From: Bradyrhizobium erythrophlei
GTDB lineage: Bacteria; Pseudomonadota; Alphaproteobacteria; Rhizobiales; Xanthobacteraceae
Direction of reading: 5' to 3'
Length of the DNA stretch: 64,000 nt
Assembly: GCF_900129505.1 (NCBI RefSeq)
Contig: NZ_LT670818.1
Location: 3,038,001-3,102,000, forward strand
Shown here in pieces: positions 48,784-55,578 of the stretch; within the stretch, counting starts at the first letter, position 1, and every line of letters starts with the position of its first letter. Under the pieces are notes generated by a model. It had not been told where the DNA came from and made no database searches. It saw only the letters and a list, made by a program, of their open reading frames with translations. The position numbers and the translations under genes are program-made.

Positions 48784-48962
48784 TGGATAAGAAATGTCCT
48801 GTTTGTTTCGGCATCGGGTGGGTGTGTGAAAACCATCCCGACCGAGCCTGGGATGATGAGTTAGGTTGTCAGTGCGGCGCTGGGATGCCCTGCCAGTGCA
48901 ACAGCGCCGACGAGCCCGACGTGAGTGAGATCATCGCCGAAAAGCCAACTACAAGGCATTAA
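48783..48962 (+). CDS. Cys-rich small protein, zinc-ribbon-like
   Basis: 59 aa with Cys pairs in KCPVCFGIGWVCENHPDRAW and LGCQCGAGMPCQCN, which could bind zinc or an iron-sulfur cluster. It starts one base before the DUF2934 stop, so it forms a two-gene unit. Function unknown. Confidence 0.65.
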   Translation: MDKKCPVCFGIGWVCENHPDRAWDDELGCQCGAGMPCQCNSADEPDVSEIIAEKPTTRH

Positions 48963-49122
48963 TTGCGGAGTTCCGTGAAAGCCGCTTTCTCCAGCAACGT
49001 CTGTCTCGTCGGTTCATCGACCATTCATGGCAAGCAAGATATTAAAAATTCCAATGGGTGGCGCGAGTCTGGCTCCGCAACTGCAACGCATTTCAGGATG
49101 CAGTGATGTAAGGCGTTCGTAA

Positions 49123-49314
49123 ATGAAAAAGCCCAGGACGCCTGCGCCGAAGGACGTCATCCGCAAGCCGAGAGATACCAGGGCGCTCTGCTTTCAATAT
49201 GCCGAGCTGCTTGATCTTCGAAAGGCAGTGGAAGATGCGGAAAGCAAAGGAACGTCGCGGGCTAAGCGCTCCCCGGACCAACCCAGCCGCTTGATCAAGC
49301 CGTTAATAAACTAA
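49123..49314 (+). CDS. Small basic hypothetical protein
   Basis: 63 aa, MKKPRTPAPKDVIRKPRDTRA start, helical centre (ALCFQYAELLDLRKAVEDAES). No strong ribosome site. Its stop region overlaps the end of the convergent H-NS-like gene by four bases. Confidence 0.45.
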   Translation: MKKPRTPAPKDVIRKPRDTRALCFQYAELLDLRKAVEDAESKGTSRAKRSPDQPSRLIKPLIN

Positions 49315-49622
49315 ATTCTAAATTCGTCGACCCGCCTGCCGGATTTGAGCTGCGCCGTCAGCCACCGTGGCTGCTTCCCGCGACCCGCCCAGGTCTGCGA
49401 AAAGTCGTCCGGGTTTCGAAATTTTGGAAACACGCGGGGGTAGGGCCGGCGCTCGGATTCATGGATTTCAGACGCCTGACGCGAATTGGCCCGAAGTCGG
49501 ATTAGACGCTCCTCAATCAATTTCTTTTCTTCGCCTATCCTTGCCGCAAGAATAGCAGAGATCTCCGCCCGCAGTTTCCACAGGTGGTCGACGCTCATCT
49601 GTTCAAACTCAGCTCGTTTCAT
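49311..49622 (-). CDS. H-NS-family nucleoid protein
   Basis: 103 aa from ATG at 49622. A helical oligomerisation N-terminus (EFEQMSVDHLWKLRAEISAILAARIG) is followed by the H-NS DNA-binding motif: KFRNPDDFSQTWAGRGKQP, with RWLTAQLKSG after it. Such proteins bind AT-rich DNA and silence acquired genes. Its presence on the island suggests it controls island genes. Confidence 0.88.
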   Translation of the reverse strand: MKRAEFEQMSVDHLWKLRAEISAILAARIGEEKKLIEERLIRLRANSRQASEIHESERRPYPRVFPKFRNPDDFSQTWAGRGKQPRWLTAQLKSGRRVDEFRI

Positions 49623-49765
49623 TGCGCATCCCCAGCACCGATTCATTTCGTCTCATCTTGATTGGTCGGCGGGCGGGTGAAAAGGGCAATTGTTCTCAAT
49701 TCATGATGCTGCAATGCGATGGTGTGGCAAAAGCGTGGCGCAGTTCAAAGGCGCTTACCAATCGT

Positions 49766-50248
49766 TCAATCGTTGGGGTTGAGCGGACGGATGGTGATGG
49801 ACGGAGACAGTTCGGAGTAGATATTCCCTTCCAGATCGAGAATGACAGTTACGGGCCTTCCATCTTTCATTGTCGCTTCGCCACGCCAAATTCCGCGATT
49901 GTCCTTTTGCAATCCGGAAACATCTGAATAGCCCTTTGCTTCAATTCGCTGCTTCGCCTGATCACCGTTAAGGCTGTCGGCACCCGGTAGGGCCTGTCGA
50001 TTTGTCGCGTTGGGAAATTCGAACGGCTCAATCGCAGTGTAGGACGGATACGAAGTACCGGAGTAGCAGGGGCTGGTGGGATTATACGACGAGCGGGCAT
50101 AGCAAGGATTTAGGGGAGCGGTCGCGAAGGCCGAAGGCATCGTTGGGGCGGTCGGATAAGCGGACGGTCGCGTGGGCTGCGTCTGTCCGAATGCAGGGCC
50201 GATAACTGACGCGGCTAATGCAACCATAACCGGGATTCTCAAGTTCAT
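49766..50248 (-). CDS. Exported PepSY-like protein
   Basis: 160 aa. The signal peptide MNLRIPVMVALAASVIGPAFG is followed by a Pro/Thr/Tyr-rich linker with two Cys. The C-terminal domain resembles PepSY (DQAKQRIEAKGYSDVSGLQK, then GRPVTVILDLEGNIY). A GAGAGGA site precedes the ATG. Such domains inhibit proteases or bind the envelope; the role here is unknown. Confidence 0.72.
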   Translation of the reverse strand: MNLRIPVMVALAASVIGPAFGQTQPTRPSAYPTAPTMPSAFATAPLNPCYARSSYNPTSPCYSGTSYPSYTAIEPFEFPNATNRQALPGADSLNGDQAKQRIEAKGYSDVSGLQKDNRGIWRGEATMKDGRPVTVILDLEGNIYSELSPSITIRPLNPND

Positions 50249-50275
50249 TCCTCTCGGACGGACCTCTTATCCCCG

Positions 50276-50340
50276 TCGCAACATAAGCAGCCTCACAAAT
50301 CTTCGCAACTTCAACAATCTCCGCAACATCAGCAGCCTTG
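50276..50340. repeat. Imperfect direct repeat
   Basis: CGCAACATAAGCAGCCT and CGCAACATCAGCAGCCT differ at one base and flank a related CGCAACTTCAACAATCT copy. Frames across it read as leucine/asparagine-rich but no gene is supported. Confidence 0.55.
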
Positions 50341-50368
50341 ATGTGGTGGAGCGGTGTTCGCTTGGCCC

Positions 50369-50385
50369 TGAGTCAAATTGACTCA
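50369..50385. promoter_or_regulatory. 17-base palindrome
   Basis: TGAGTCAAATTGACTCA is symmetric around its central base. Possible operator, 24 bases past the stop of the following minus-strand small gene. Confidence 0.5.
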
Positions 50386-50408
50386 CCCGAGCCGTTATCA
50401 ACAGCAGG

Positions 50409-50570
50409 TCACCGATCCCGCGCCAGCTTGCGCTTTCCCCGACGATGATCTTTCCGATCCGGATTGAACTCGCGCTCAACATGCCGGTTCAATGCCCTCA
50501 GCATTCCAACGTGGGCATGCATCAGCGGCCCGCGATCCGCCATGATCATCAGGGCCGCGCGGTCTGCCAT
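50409..50570 (-). CDS. Small protein, paralog family A (short member)
   Basis: 53 aa: MADRAALMIMADRGPLMHAH, then VGMLRALNRHVEREF, ending in basic KRKLARDR. Related to 50902-51192 and 54533-54823 by the GP-x-MFA/HAxx-GIxRAL core and the basic tail. It lacks the N-terminal half seen in the others and may be a truncated copy. Confidence 0.55.
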   Translation of the reverse strand: MADRAALMIMADRGPLMHAHVGMLRALNRHVEREFNPDRKDHRRGKRKLARDR

Positions 50571-50590
50571 TCCGCCGCTCCGCACCGAGG

Positions 50591-50830
50591 TTAGAAACTG
50601 GCACCCAACGTCAACAGAACTGCACCGATTGCCGTAAGGAGAATACCCGGCCAGTTCGCTTCGAGCCCCAAGAATCCCACTCCGCGCCGTCGCGGCTCCA
50701 GAGTGCCGCGAACCGGCCGGCCGGAATCCGGGCCGCTAAGCGATCCCCGCCAAATAGTAGCGCGCACCATATACAAGACACCGCCGAGAACGAGCAGCGC
50801 GCCAAGCCCCATCAGGAACATTTCTCGCAT
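50591..50830 (-). CDS. Small two-helix membrane protein
   Basis: 79 aa. Helix 1 is MFLMGLGALLVLGGVLYMV, a basic Gly/Arg-rich loop follows, and helix 2 is WPGILLTAIGAVLLTLGASF. No known domain. Confidence 0.6.
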   Translation of the reverse strand: MREMFLMGLGALLVLGGVLYMVRATIWRGSLSGPDSGRPVRGTLEPRRRGVGFLGLEANWPGILLTAIGAVLLTLGASF

Positions 50831-50901
50831 CTCAATTCATCGCTGCCATTCACAACAGAACCCGGATTCAAGCCCGAGCCGGCGGATTCGTTCCAACTTA
50901 G

Positions 50902-51192
50902 CTATCGAATGACCCTGTAGGCCTTGCCGCGCTTCCGGCGCGGCATCGGTGCCGGATCGGGCTTGCCGTGGTTCAATGCCCGCATGATCCCGATGCGCGC
51001 GAACATCGTTGGCCCGCCGGACGTCGCAACCAGGATCAGGGCCTCGATTGCGGCCTGCCATGCGTCGCTCTCGGCTTCCTTGCGCGGCAGGCCGGCTATG
51101 TAATTTTCTGCGTCAAGCAGCGTGACGAGCTGGCGACCGTTGGGGAGGATGACCGGATCCTCGAAGCGGCGTGACCAGCCCTTATCAGCCAT
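50902..51192 (-). CDS. Small protein, paralog family A (full length)
   Basis: 96 aa: MADKGWSRRFEDPVILPNGR, then LVTLLDAENYIAGLPRKE, AWQAAIEALILVATSGGPTM and FARIGIMRAL, with a basic tail (MPRRKRGKAYRVIR). The same length and layout occur at 54533-54823. Function unknown; no membrane segment. Confidence 0.65.
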   Translation of the reverse strand: MADKGWSRRFEDPVILPNGRQLVTLLDAENYIAGLPRKEAESDAWQAAIEALILVATSGGPTMFARIGIMRALNHGKPDPAPMPRRKRGKAYRVIR

Positions 51193-51204
51193 ATTTTCTA
51201 ATCA

Positions 51205-51363
51205 TTACCACCATTTGAAATGGATGCCGAGATTCAAAGCAAAGTTGCCAAAGGTACCCAAGGCGGCAAGTGCAGAGACAGCTATCGGAAACCAGCCAAG
51301 GTCGTAGGTTGTTTGTTGACCGCCAGCGACCGCAGCGTGGGTTACGCGTGTGAATAGTCGCAT
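51205..51363 (-). CDS. Single-helix membrane microprotein
   Basis: 52 aa with a perfect AAGGAGG before ATG at 51363. The hydrophobic segment is WFPIAVSALAALGTFGNFAL. Unknown function. Confidence 0.6.
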   Translation of the reverse strand: MRLFTRVTHAAVAGGQQTTYDLGWFPIAVSALAALGTFGNFALNLGIHFKWW

Positions 51364-51407
51364 CGTTGTTCCTCCTTTTTTGCGGTTGTGTGTTGCGCCT
51401 CTTCCTC

Positions 51408-51854
51408 TCAATGGAAATTCGGACGGCCGTCCATGTGCGTCGCGTAGACATGCTGGTCCACGCCCGCGATATCGATCGTTTCACCGCAGAAGCACCGTGA
51501 CCGGCCATCGGTCGATTGCGTCGGCATCCTGCAGCCATTGTCCCACATGGCATATTTCCATCAGGTCCGGGCGCACTGCCGGCGGCATTCCTCGAAGTCG
51601 GCCTGCGAGCACTTCGGGAGATATTCTCTCCAGGCGGCCTCGAAATCGGCCCGCGCCTGTTCGAAGGTTTCGGCCGTGCCTTGGAGCTGCAGGCCATGGT
51701 GTGACGGCGGATAGAAACCGCAGTCCCAACCCCATTGGTCGGCATCGACCGGGACGCCGGCGCGGATCGCTATCGTTCCCACATGCACGTCGCCGTAGTA
51801 GACGTGCCAGCAGTCGGGGCGCTCGGGATATCGGCGGCGGGTGAGAGCGGGCAT
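51408..51854 (-). pseudogene. Conserved hypothetical gene broken by an in-frame TGA
   Basis: The frame from ATG 51854 (MPALTRRRYPERPDCWHVYY, then GDVHVGTIAIRAG and FEQARADFEAAW) stops at TGA 51561-51563. The very same frame then continues, after that TGA, as WKYAMWDNGCRMPTQSTDG, then RCFCGETIDIAGVDQHVYAT and HMDG to a stop at 51408. Both parts look like one ordinary protein of about 148 aa, with a Cys-containing C-terminus. So a single nonsense change is the likely defect; readthrough is possible but unsupported. Confidence 0.6.
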
Positions 51855-51949
51855 GCGCCATGATCGCGCCGAATGCGCTGGGAGTGAAGCCGCTGGATAT
51901 TGGGCCTTCGTCGCAGGGGCACACTAACAAAGCGTGCTACCGGGGAGCT

Positions 51950-52141
51950 CTAGTCGTCGAGCAGCATCACACTCTTGGCGTCGGCTTCGCATCGGACAAG
52001 TTCTCGAACCTCGGAAACTTCCCACGAATAGCCGTAAGCCAATTCCGTAGCCAACGCCAAAGAGTCGATCGCCGCGCCCCTTGGGAGACTGCCCATGCGG
52101 ATCCTAATCTCACCGATCATCTCTCGATTTTGCTCACTCAT
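51950..52141 (-). CDS. Small cytosolic protein of unknown function
   Basis: 63 aa from ATG at 52141 with GGAGG upstream; MSEQNREMIGEIRIRMGSLP followed by helices with Leu/Ala (DSLALATELAYGYSWEVSEV). No known domain. Confidence 0.6.
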   Translation of the reverse strand: MSEQNREMIGEIRIRMGSLPRGAAIDSLALATELAYGYSWEVSEVRELVRCEADAKSVMLLDD

Positions 52142-52294
52142 TTGGCACGACCTCCGCGATTGATGGCGCCTAATCGCCATGCCGAAAAGCATGGCATGGA
52201 CCCGTCAATGGTTTCCTAATCAGGCCGGGACACTGGGTGACGCGCGAAAGCCGCCCGGGAGGCTTGGCGATCGTCGCAAATTAGTAGATCGCGC

Positions 52295-52510
52295 CTAACC
52301 GTCCCGGAACAGCTTGTCAGCCGATTTGTCCAAACGCCTTTCGGACCTGCGGCCATCTGCAGGGAGGAGGTGACCGACCAATTCACCAGACAGTTTGTAG
52401 ACGTTGGTACCTTTGAGGTCATAGATCCTCAGGCCTCTAAGGTCCAAAATGCACGAGCCCAGCACCCTGCCGACGTAGACGCCGCGGCTGTTGAATATTT
52501 TCCCGTCCAC
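52295..52510 (-). CDS. Small protein with repeated beta-strand pattern
   Basis: 71 aa from GTG at 52510, AGGAGG 8 bases upstream. Repeated units (SRGVYVGRVLGSCILDLRG, LRIYDLKGTNVYKLSGELVG) resemble short WLGE/beta-strand repeats. Probably a small beta-sheet protein; function unknown. Confidence 0.62.
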   Translation of the reverse strand: MDGKIFNSRGVYVGRVLGSCILDLRGLRIYDLKGTNVYKLSGELVGHLLPADGRRSERRLDKSADKLFRDG

Positions 52511-52592
52511 GACCTGGCCTCCTATCGCGAGGGGCCCGCGGCAAAGGCTGCGCTTGTTGGGCGGCGATAGCGAGACAAATCGCGCGCTCGAA

Positions 52593-52616
52593 CTATTTCC
52601 TCTTCGCCTTCAGCCC
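52593..52616 (-). pseudogene. Third RHH-tail fragment
   Basis: Encodes GLKAKRK followed by a stop, matching the last residues of the ribbon-helix-helix fragments at 52702-52749 and 53428-53514, and overlaps the end of the 31-aa membrane microgene. See the findings. Confidence 0.4.
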
Positions 52617-52705
52617 GCCAGCACCGCAGCAACATAGCGCGCCGTCAAAACAGCCAGGACACCGAAAAGACCGATGCTAACTCCCAGGAGTAGGTTCTGC
52701 ATCAT
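52610..52705 (-). CDS. 31-aa membrane microprotein
   Basis: MMQNLLLGVSIGLFGVLAVL then TARYVAAVLAG, one hydrophobic helix, with AGGGAAA before the ATG pair. It starts inside the end of the RHH fragment at 52702-52749. Unknown function. Confidence 0.45.
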   Translation of the reverse strand: MMQNLLLGVSIGLFGVLAVLTARYVAAVLAG

Positions 52706-52749
52706 TTTCCCTTCAGCCCGAGCTCGACCAGGCGGCGGATGGCACTCAT
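52702..52749 (-). pseudogene. Remnant of a ribbon-helix-helix gene, 3' end
   Basis: Encodes MSAIRRLVELGLKGK, the last residues of CopG-type RHH antitoxin/repressors. Its 34-base core (52710-52743) is identical to that at 53442-53475. It overlaps the preceding membrane gene by TGATG. Confidence 0.55.
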
Positions 52750-52919
52750 CAATACGTCAACGGTAGCACTCGTTGCAAAATGGCGCCGAGGCAGATGAGC
52801 ACCACGAGCAATTTGAGCAGATTCGACAGTCGGCGGTCGTTGGCAAACTTGTCGATGGCCCAAAAGCAGATTGCGCCGATGACGACAATAATCAAAACGC
52901 CGATCAAAACCGAAATCAT
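52749..52919 (-). CDS. Two-helix membrane protein, holin-like in form
   Basis: 56 aa: helix 1 is MISVLIGVLIIVVIGAICFW, then a charged AIDKFANDRR loop, and helix 2 is LLKLLVVLICLGAILQRVL. ATG at 52919 is preceded by GGTGGGG; another ATG is 6 bases earlier. The size and topology resemble small phage holins, but that is only a resemblance. Confidence 0.55.
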   Translation of the reverse strand: MISVLIGVLIIVVIGAICFWAIDKFANDRRLSNLLKLLVVLICLGAILQRVLPLTY

Positions 52920-53013
52920 AACCATCCCCCACCGTTGATTGCAGCCGCCACCACACTAGCGTAGCCGGCCGATGCGCGAAAGCTGCCCGAGAGGCGATCG
53001 TCATCCCGGATCG

Positions 53014-53184
53014 CTAAGACCCACCGTTGGATTCGCCTGCCGCTTCCGCCAGCTTCAGCCATTCCGCAGCCATCGCTCTGAGGATGGTGCGCGATTGGCT
53101 GTCGCCCGCAACCTTCGCCAGTTGCAGGCAATGAGTGGCATAGGCGACGTATTGCTCTCGTTTGTCGATTGATCGGTCTGCCAT
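53014..53184 (-). CDS. Small helical protein of a Rhizobiales family
   Basis: 56 aa: MADRSIDKREQYVAYATHCL, then QLAKVAGDSQSRTILRAMAA and EWLKLAEAAGE. The pattern YA-x-HCL-x-LAK ... MAAEWLKLA recurs in many Bradyrhizobium hypothetical proteins. Function unknown. Confidence 0.65.
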   Translation of the reverse strand: MADRSIDKREQYVAYATHCLQLAKVAGDSQSRTILRAMAAEWLKLAEAAGESNGGS

Positions 53185-53297
53185 CGCCGTTCCATCGAGG
53201 CTGCTCAACTTATTTCGGCATCGCCGGCGGGCGTGACTACAGGGACATCGCCCCGCATTTCCACGAGGCCCATGTCGATCAGGATGGTCCCGTGCCG

Positions 53298-53426
53298 CTA
53301 CCGGATGCTGCGAGAGATATCCCGCAGCATGCTCGTCGCGCCGGCTGTGAGAACGCCGCTATTGTAGTTGACGTCCCAGACATACAGGACGCCGAGAACG
53401 ATCAGGAGCGGCACGAGCACTCGCAT
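53298..53426 (-). CDS. 42-aa membrane microprotein
   Basis: One N-terminal helix MRVLVPLLIVLGVLYVW followed by a polar tail (DVNYNSGVLTAGATSMLRDI). It starts inside the stop of the RHH fragment at 53428. Unknown function. Confidence 0.5.
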   Translation of the reverse strand: MRVLVPLLIVLGVLYVWDVNYNSGVLTAGATSMLRDISRSIR

Positions 53427-53427
53427 G

Positions 53428-53514
53428 TCATTTTCCCTTCGCCTTCAGCCCGAGCTCGACCAGGCGGCGGATGGCCTCGGAGCGATTAGGCTCATCGTCT
53501 TGCTTTTCCGCCAG
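53428..53514 (-). pseudogene. Truncated ribbon-helix-helix gene, C-terminal part
   Basis: Encodes LAEKQDDEPNRSEAIRRLVE followed by LGLKAKGK, helix 2 of a CopG-type DNA-binding protein. The N-terminal strand and helix are missing: upstream codons in this frame are not RHH-like but belong, in another frame, to the membrane gene at 53445-53603. Probably a fusion left by recombination. Confidence 0.6.
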
Positions 53515-53603
53515 TAAGCCCAGCCTAGTGTGCCGACGAGCATGCCGGCGATGCCGATCACCGACCCGAATAAATTGGCGAAAGCGACCTTTATCGTCTC
53601 CAT
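53445..53603 (-). CDS. 52-aa single-helix membrane protein
   Basis: METIKVAFANLFGSVIGIAG, then MLVGTLGWAYWRKSK, followed by a tail encoded out of frame over the RHH fragment (SAAWSSSG). AGGGAA precedes the ATG. The tail may be a consequence of the recombination that joined the two genes. Confidence 0.5.
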   Translation of the reverse strand: METIKVAFANLFGSVIGIAGMLVGTLGWAYWRKSKTMSLIAPRPSAAWSSSG

Positions 53604-53665
53604 TGCAAATTCCCTGCGAGCCTCGTTCTTGCAAGACTTACCGCGGCCAGGATCTCAAGCGCAGC

Positions 53666-53908
53666 TCAATATCTCGGATTCCGCGTGCCAACGGCGCCGG
53701 TGTACGGATTGACGTTGCCGCGCGTGCCGTAATTGTCAGTTTGCGTGCTGTTCGGATTGGTCTGCTGATGCGGCGGCACATAGGTCCCGCTGTTGGTGGT
53801 GTAGCCCTGAACCGGATGACTGTTCGGGTTCGAGCCCGTGCCCAGGTATTGCGCCTGTGCGGCGGTAGCGATCAGCGCCAGCGCGCCGACGAGCATCAGC
53901 TTTTTCAT
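53666..53908 (-). CDS. Small exported Asn/Tyr/Gly-rich protein
   Basis: 80 aa with GGGGGACGG before ATG. The signal peptide MKKLMLVGALALIATAAQAQ is followed by a Pro/Asn/Thr/Tyr-rich chain ending GNVNPYTGAVGTRNPRY. Such proteins are common in Bradyrhizobium; function unknown. Confidence 0.72.
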   Translation of the reverse strand: MKKLMLVGALALIATAAQAQYLGTGSNPNSHPVQGYTTNSGTYVPPHQQTNPNSTQTDNYGTRGNVNPYTGAVGTRNPRY

Positions 53909-54316
53909 TTCCGTCCCCCTGTTGGTTTTATTTGCGGGCGGACGCAACCATATCGCGTAGCCCGCGTCTATGCTCCTTGCGGACCAGCCAGCGGGGCGGT
54001 GGGGCCAATAAAAACGGCCCCAGCGCCATAGAGGAACGCTGGAGCCGCCAACCTGGAGGCAGGTTTTCTTCCGGGGTGGGCGCGAACCCTCCCGGAAGCC
54101 TAGAATCGACGTTACTCCGCCGGATTTGTTCCAATCTGTTCGTCGGCACCGAATAACGGCCCGGCCGAATCCGCCCATGCGCTTGCGCCCATCGGCCGGT
54201 ACTGACAACCCCTGAGCCGGGCCAGCACCAGCGGGCTTCCTAGAGTCATGGTGACGTTAAGCGGTGGGACCGCCGGCAATCGGCAGAAGGCTTTCCTCGA
54301 TCACCGAGAGGGCAGT

Positions 54317-54406
54317 TTAGGCGCCGGCGATCTTCGCTCCGAAAAGAGATGCCCTGAGGAATTGGCGGTAAATCGCGTTGAGCAAGGTTGCCATGATCGA
54401 CTCCAT
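54317..54406 (-). CDS. Possible 29-aa microprotein
   Basis: MESIMATLLNAIYRQFLRAS then LFGAKIAGA, amphipathic, with only a weak ribosome site. Offered as a candidate only. Confidence 0.25.
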   Translation of the reverse strand: MESIMATLLNAIYRQFLRASLFGAKIAGA

Positions 54407-54532
54407 TGTCTGATCACTCGCAATGCTAAGCCGCCACTATTTCCGGAGTGCTTCGCGGGCCGGCCAAAATGGTTTCACGGAAGCCGAGGCGAGGCATGCG
54501 CTTGCGCCATTCAAGCGGGTAGAAACCTGCCT

Positions 54533-54823
54533 TTGTGCAGGGACCGCTTCAACGTCCGGGTGGAGAGGCGATCGAGGAGCGGTCCGCCAGCGAGAACGCT
54601 CCGCGATGCTGCGAACTTTATAAAGCAACTCCCCAAAGCCGAACGTGAAACGCCCGAATGGCGGCTGGCAATTCAGATGTTGATCGACGCTTCCGAAGGC
54701 TGTGGACCAATGTTTTTCGCGAAATTGGGGATTGAGCGCGCCGCCTTCCGACACGTGGAAGGTACCTTCGACCCGATTAATGACCCGCATCGGCGTCGCC
54801 GCAAGATGGCGCGGGATCGATAG
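54533..54823 (+). CDS. Small protein, paralog family A (second full-length copy)
   Basis: 96 aa if started at TTG 54533, the same length as 50902-51192: LRDAANFIKQLPKAERETPE, then WRLAIQMLIDASEGCGPMFF and AKLGIERAAFRHVEG, with a basic end (RRRRKMARDR). The start is uncertain because no ATG fits and upstream codons are not family-like; the 5' part may be decayed. Confidence 0.55.
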   Translation: MCRDRFNVRVERRSRSGPPARTLRDAANFIKQLPKAERETPEWRLAIQMLIDASEGCGPMFFAKLGIERAAFRHVEGTFDPINDPHRRRRKMARDR

Positions 54824-54847
54824 TTAATACGGTCTCCGTTTCCCCTC

Positions 54848-54861
54848 TTGATTTAGCTCAA
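54848..54861. promoter_or_regulatory. FixK/FNR-like box before the Crp/Fnr gene
   Basis: TTGATTTAGCTCAA matches TTGAT-N4-ATCAA at 9 of 10 positions. It is 46 bases before the first usable in-frame start (54907). Confidence 0.65.
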
Positions 54862-54906
54862 GCAATAAAGGAGCTTTGGCGTTTCAGACGCGGCAAGAGC
54901 CCCATT

Positions 54907-55578
54907 TTGAAAAGTACCTATTCCTACGCGAAAGACGAGGAAATCTACGGCGAGGGGAAGGCCGCAAACTTTTGCTATCAGGTCATCAATGGCGCGGTCC
55001 GCATTTCGAGAAAGCTCACCAACGGGCGGCGTCAGATTGGCGCATTCTATTTTCCCGGCGACATTTTCGGCCTTGAACCCTGGTTCCAATATCGCTGGAG
55101 TGCGGAAGCAATTGCCGAGGCAACAGCGCTTCGTCCGGTCAGACGAAAAGCCCTGCTCCGGAAGGCACAGTCAAACTTATCATTCGCACGCAGCGTTTGG
55201 AGCATCACGGAGCGAGACCTCCGGCACGCAGATGATCACCGCATCCTGCTTGGGCAACTTACCGCAACGGAACGATTGGCCGCTTTCTTCCTGCAGATGA
55301 ATGATCGCATCGGTGTTAGCGGGCAAATTGAACTACCGATGTCCCGCACAGATATCGCCGATTACCTGGGCCTAACAATCGAGACAGTCTCGCGAGAAAT
55401 CACCAAACTATCAGATGGGAGAATTCTGAGCCGGCCCGACGGACATTTGCGATGGAATAGCGGGATAACTCTGCTTCGTCCCGAGAGTTTGCGTGCGGCG
55501 CTCCCGCGCTCTTTCGCGTTCGATTTATCGGCCACCAGCGAAGATGTTATGCGGAAGGTTTTCTCTTCTAAGACTTGA
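54907..55578 (+). CDS. Crp/Fnr-family transcription regulator (FixK-like)
   Basis: 223 aa from TTG 54907. An N-terminal cyclic-nucleotide-binding-type beta domain (YGEGKAANFCYQVINGAVRI, FYFPGDIFGLEPWF) and a C-terminal HTH (MSRTDIADYLGLTIETVSREITKL) are seen. The iron-sulfur Cys set of FNR is absent. A better ribosome site (AAAGGAG) points to a TTG at 54876 in another frame, so the 5' end may be frameshifted. The box upstream suggests feedback or oxygen control. Confidence 0.85.
   Translation: MKSTYSYAKDEEIYGEGKAANFCYQVINGAVRISRKLTNGRRQIGAFYFPGDIFGLEPWFQYRWSAEAIAEATALRPVRRKALLRKAQSNLSFARSVWSITERDLRHADDHRILLGQLTATERLAAFFLQMNDRIGVSGQIELPMSRTDIADYLGLTIETVSREITKLSDGRILSRPDGHLRWNSGITLLRPESLRAALPRSFAFDLSATSEDVMRKVFSSKT

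Noticed and set aside
50276..50340. CRISPR array
   Set aside because: Units are short, imperfect and without spacers of regular length; no cas genes in the window.
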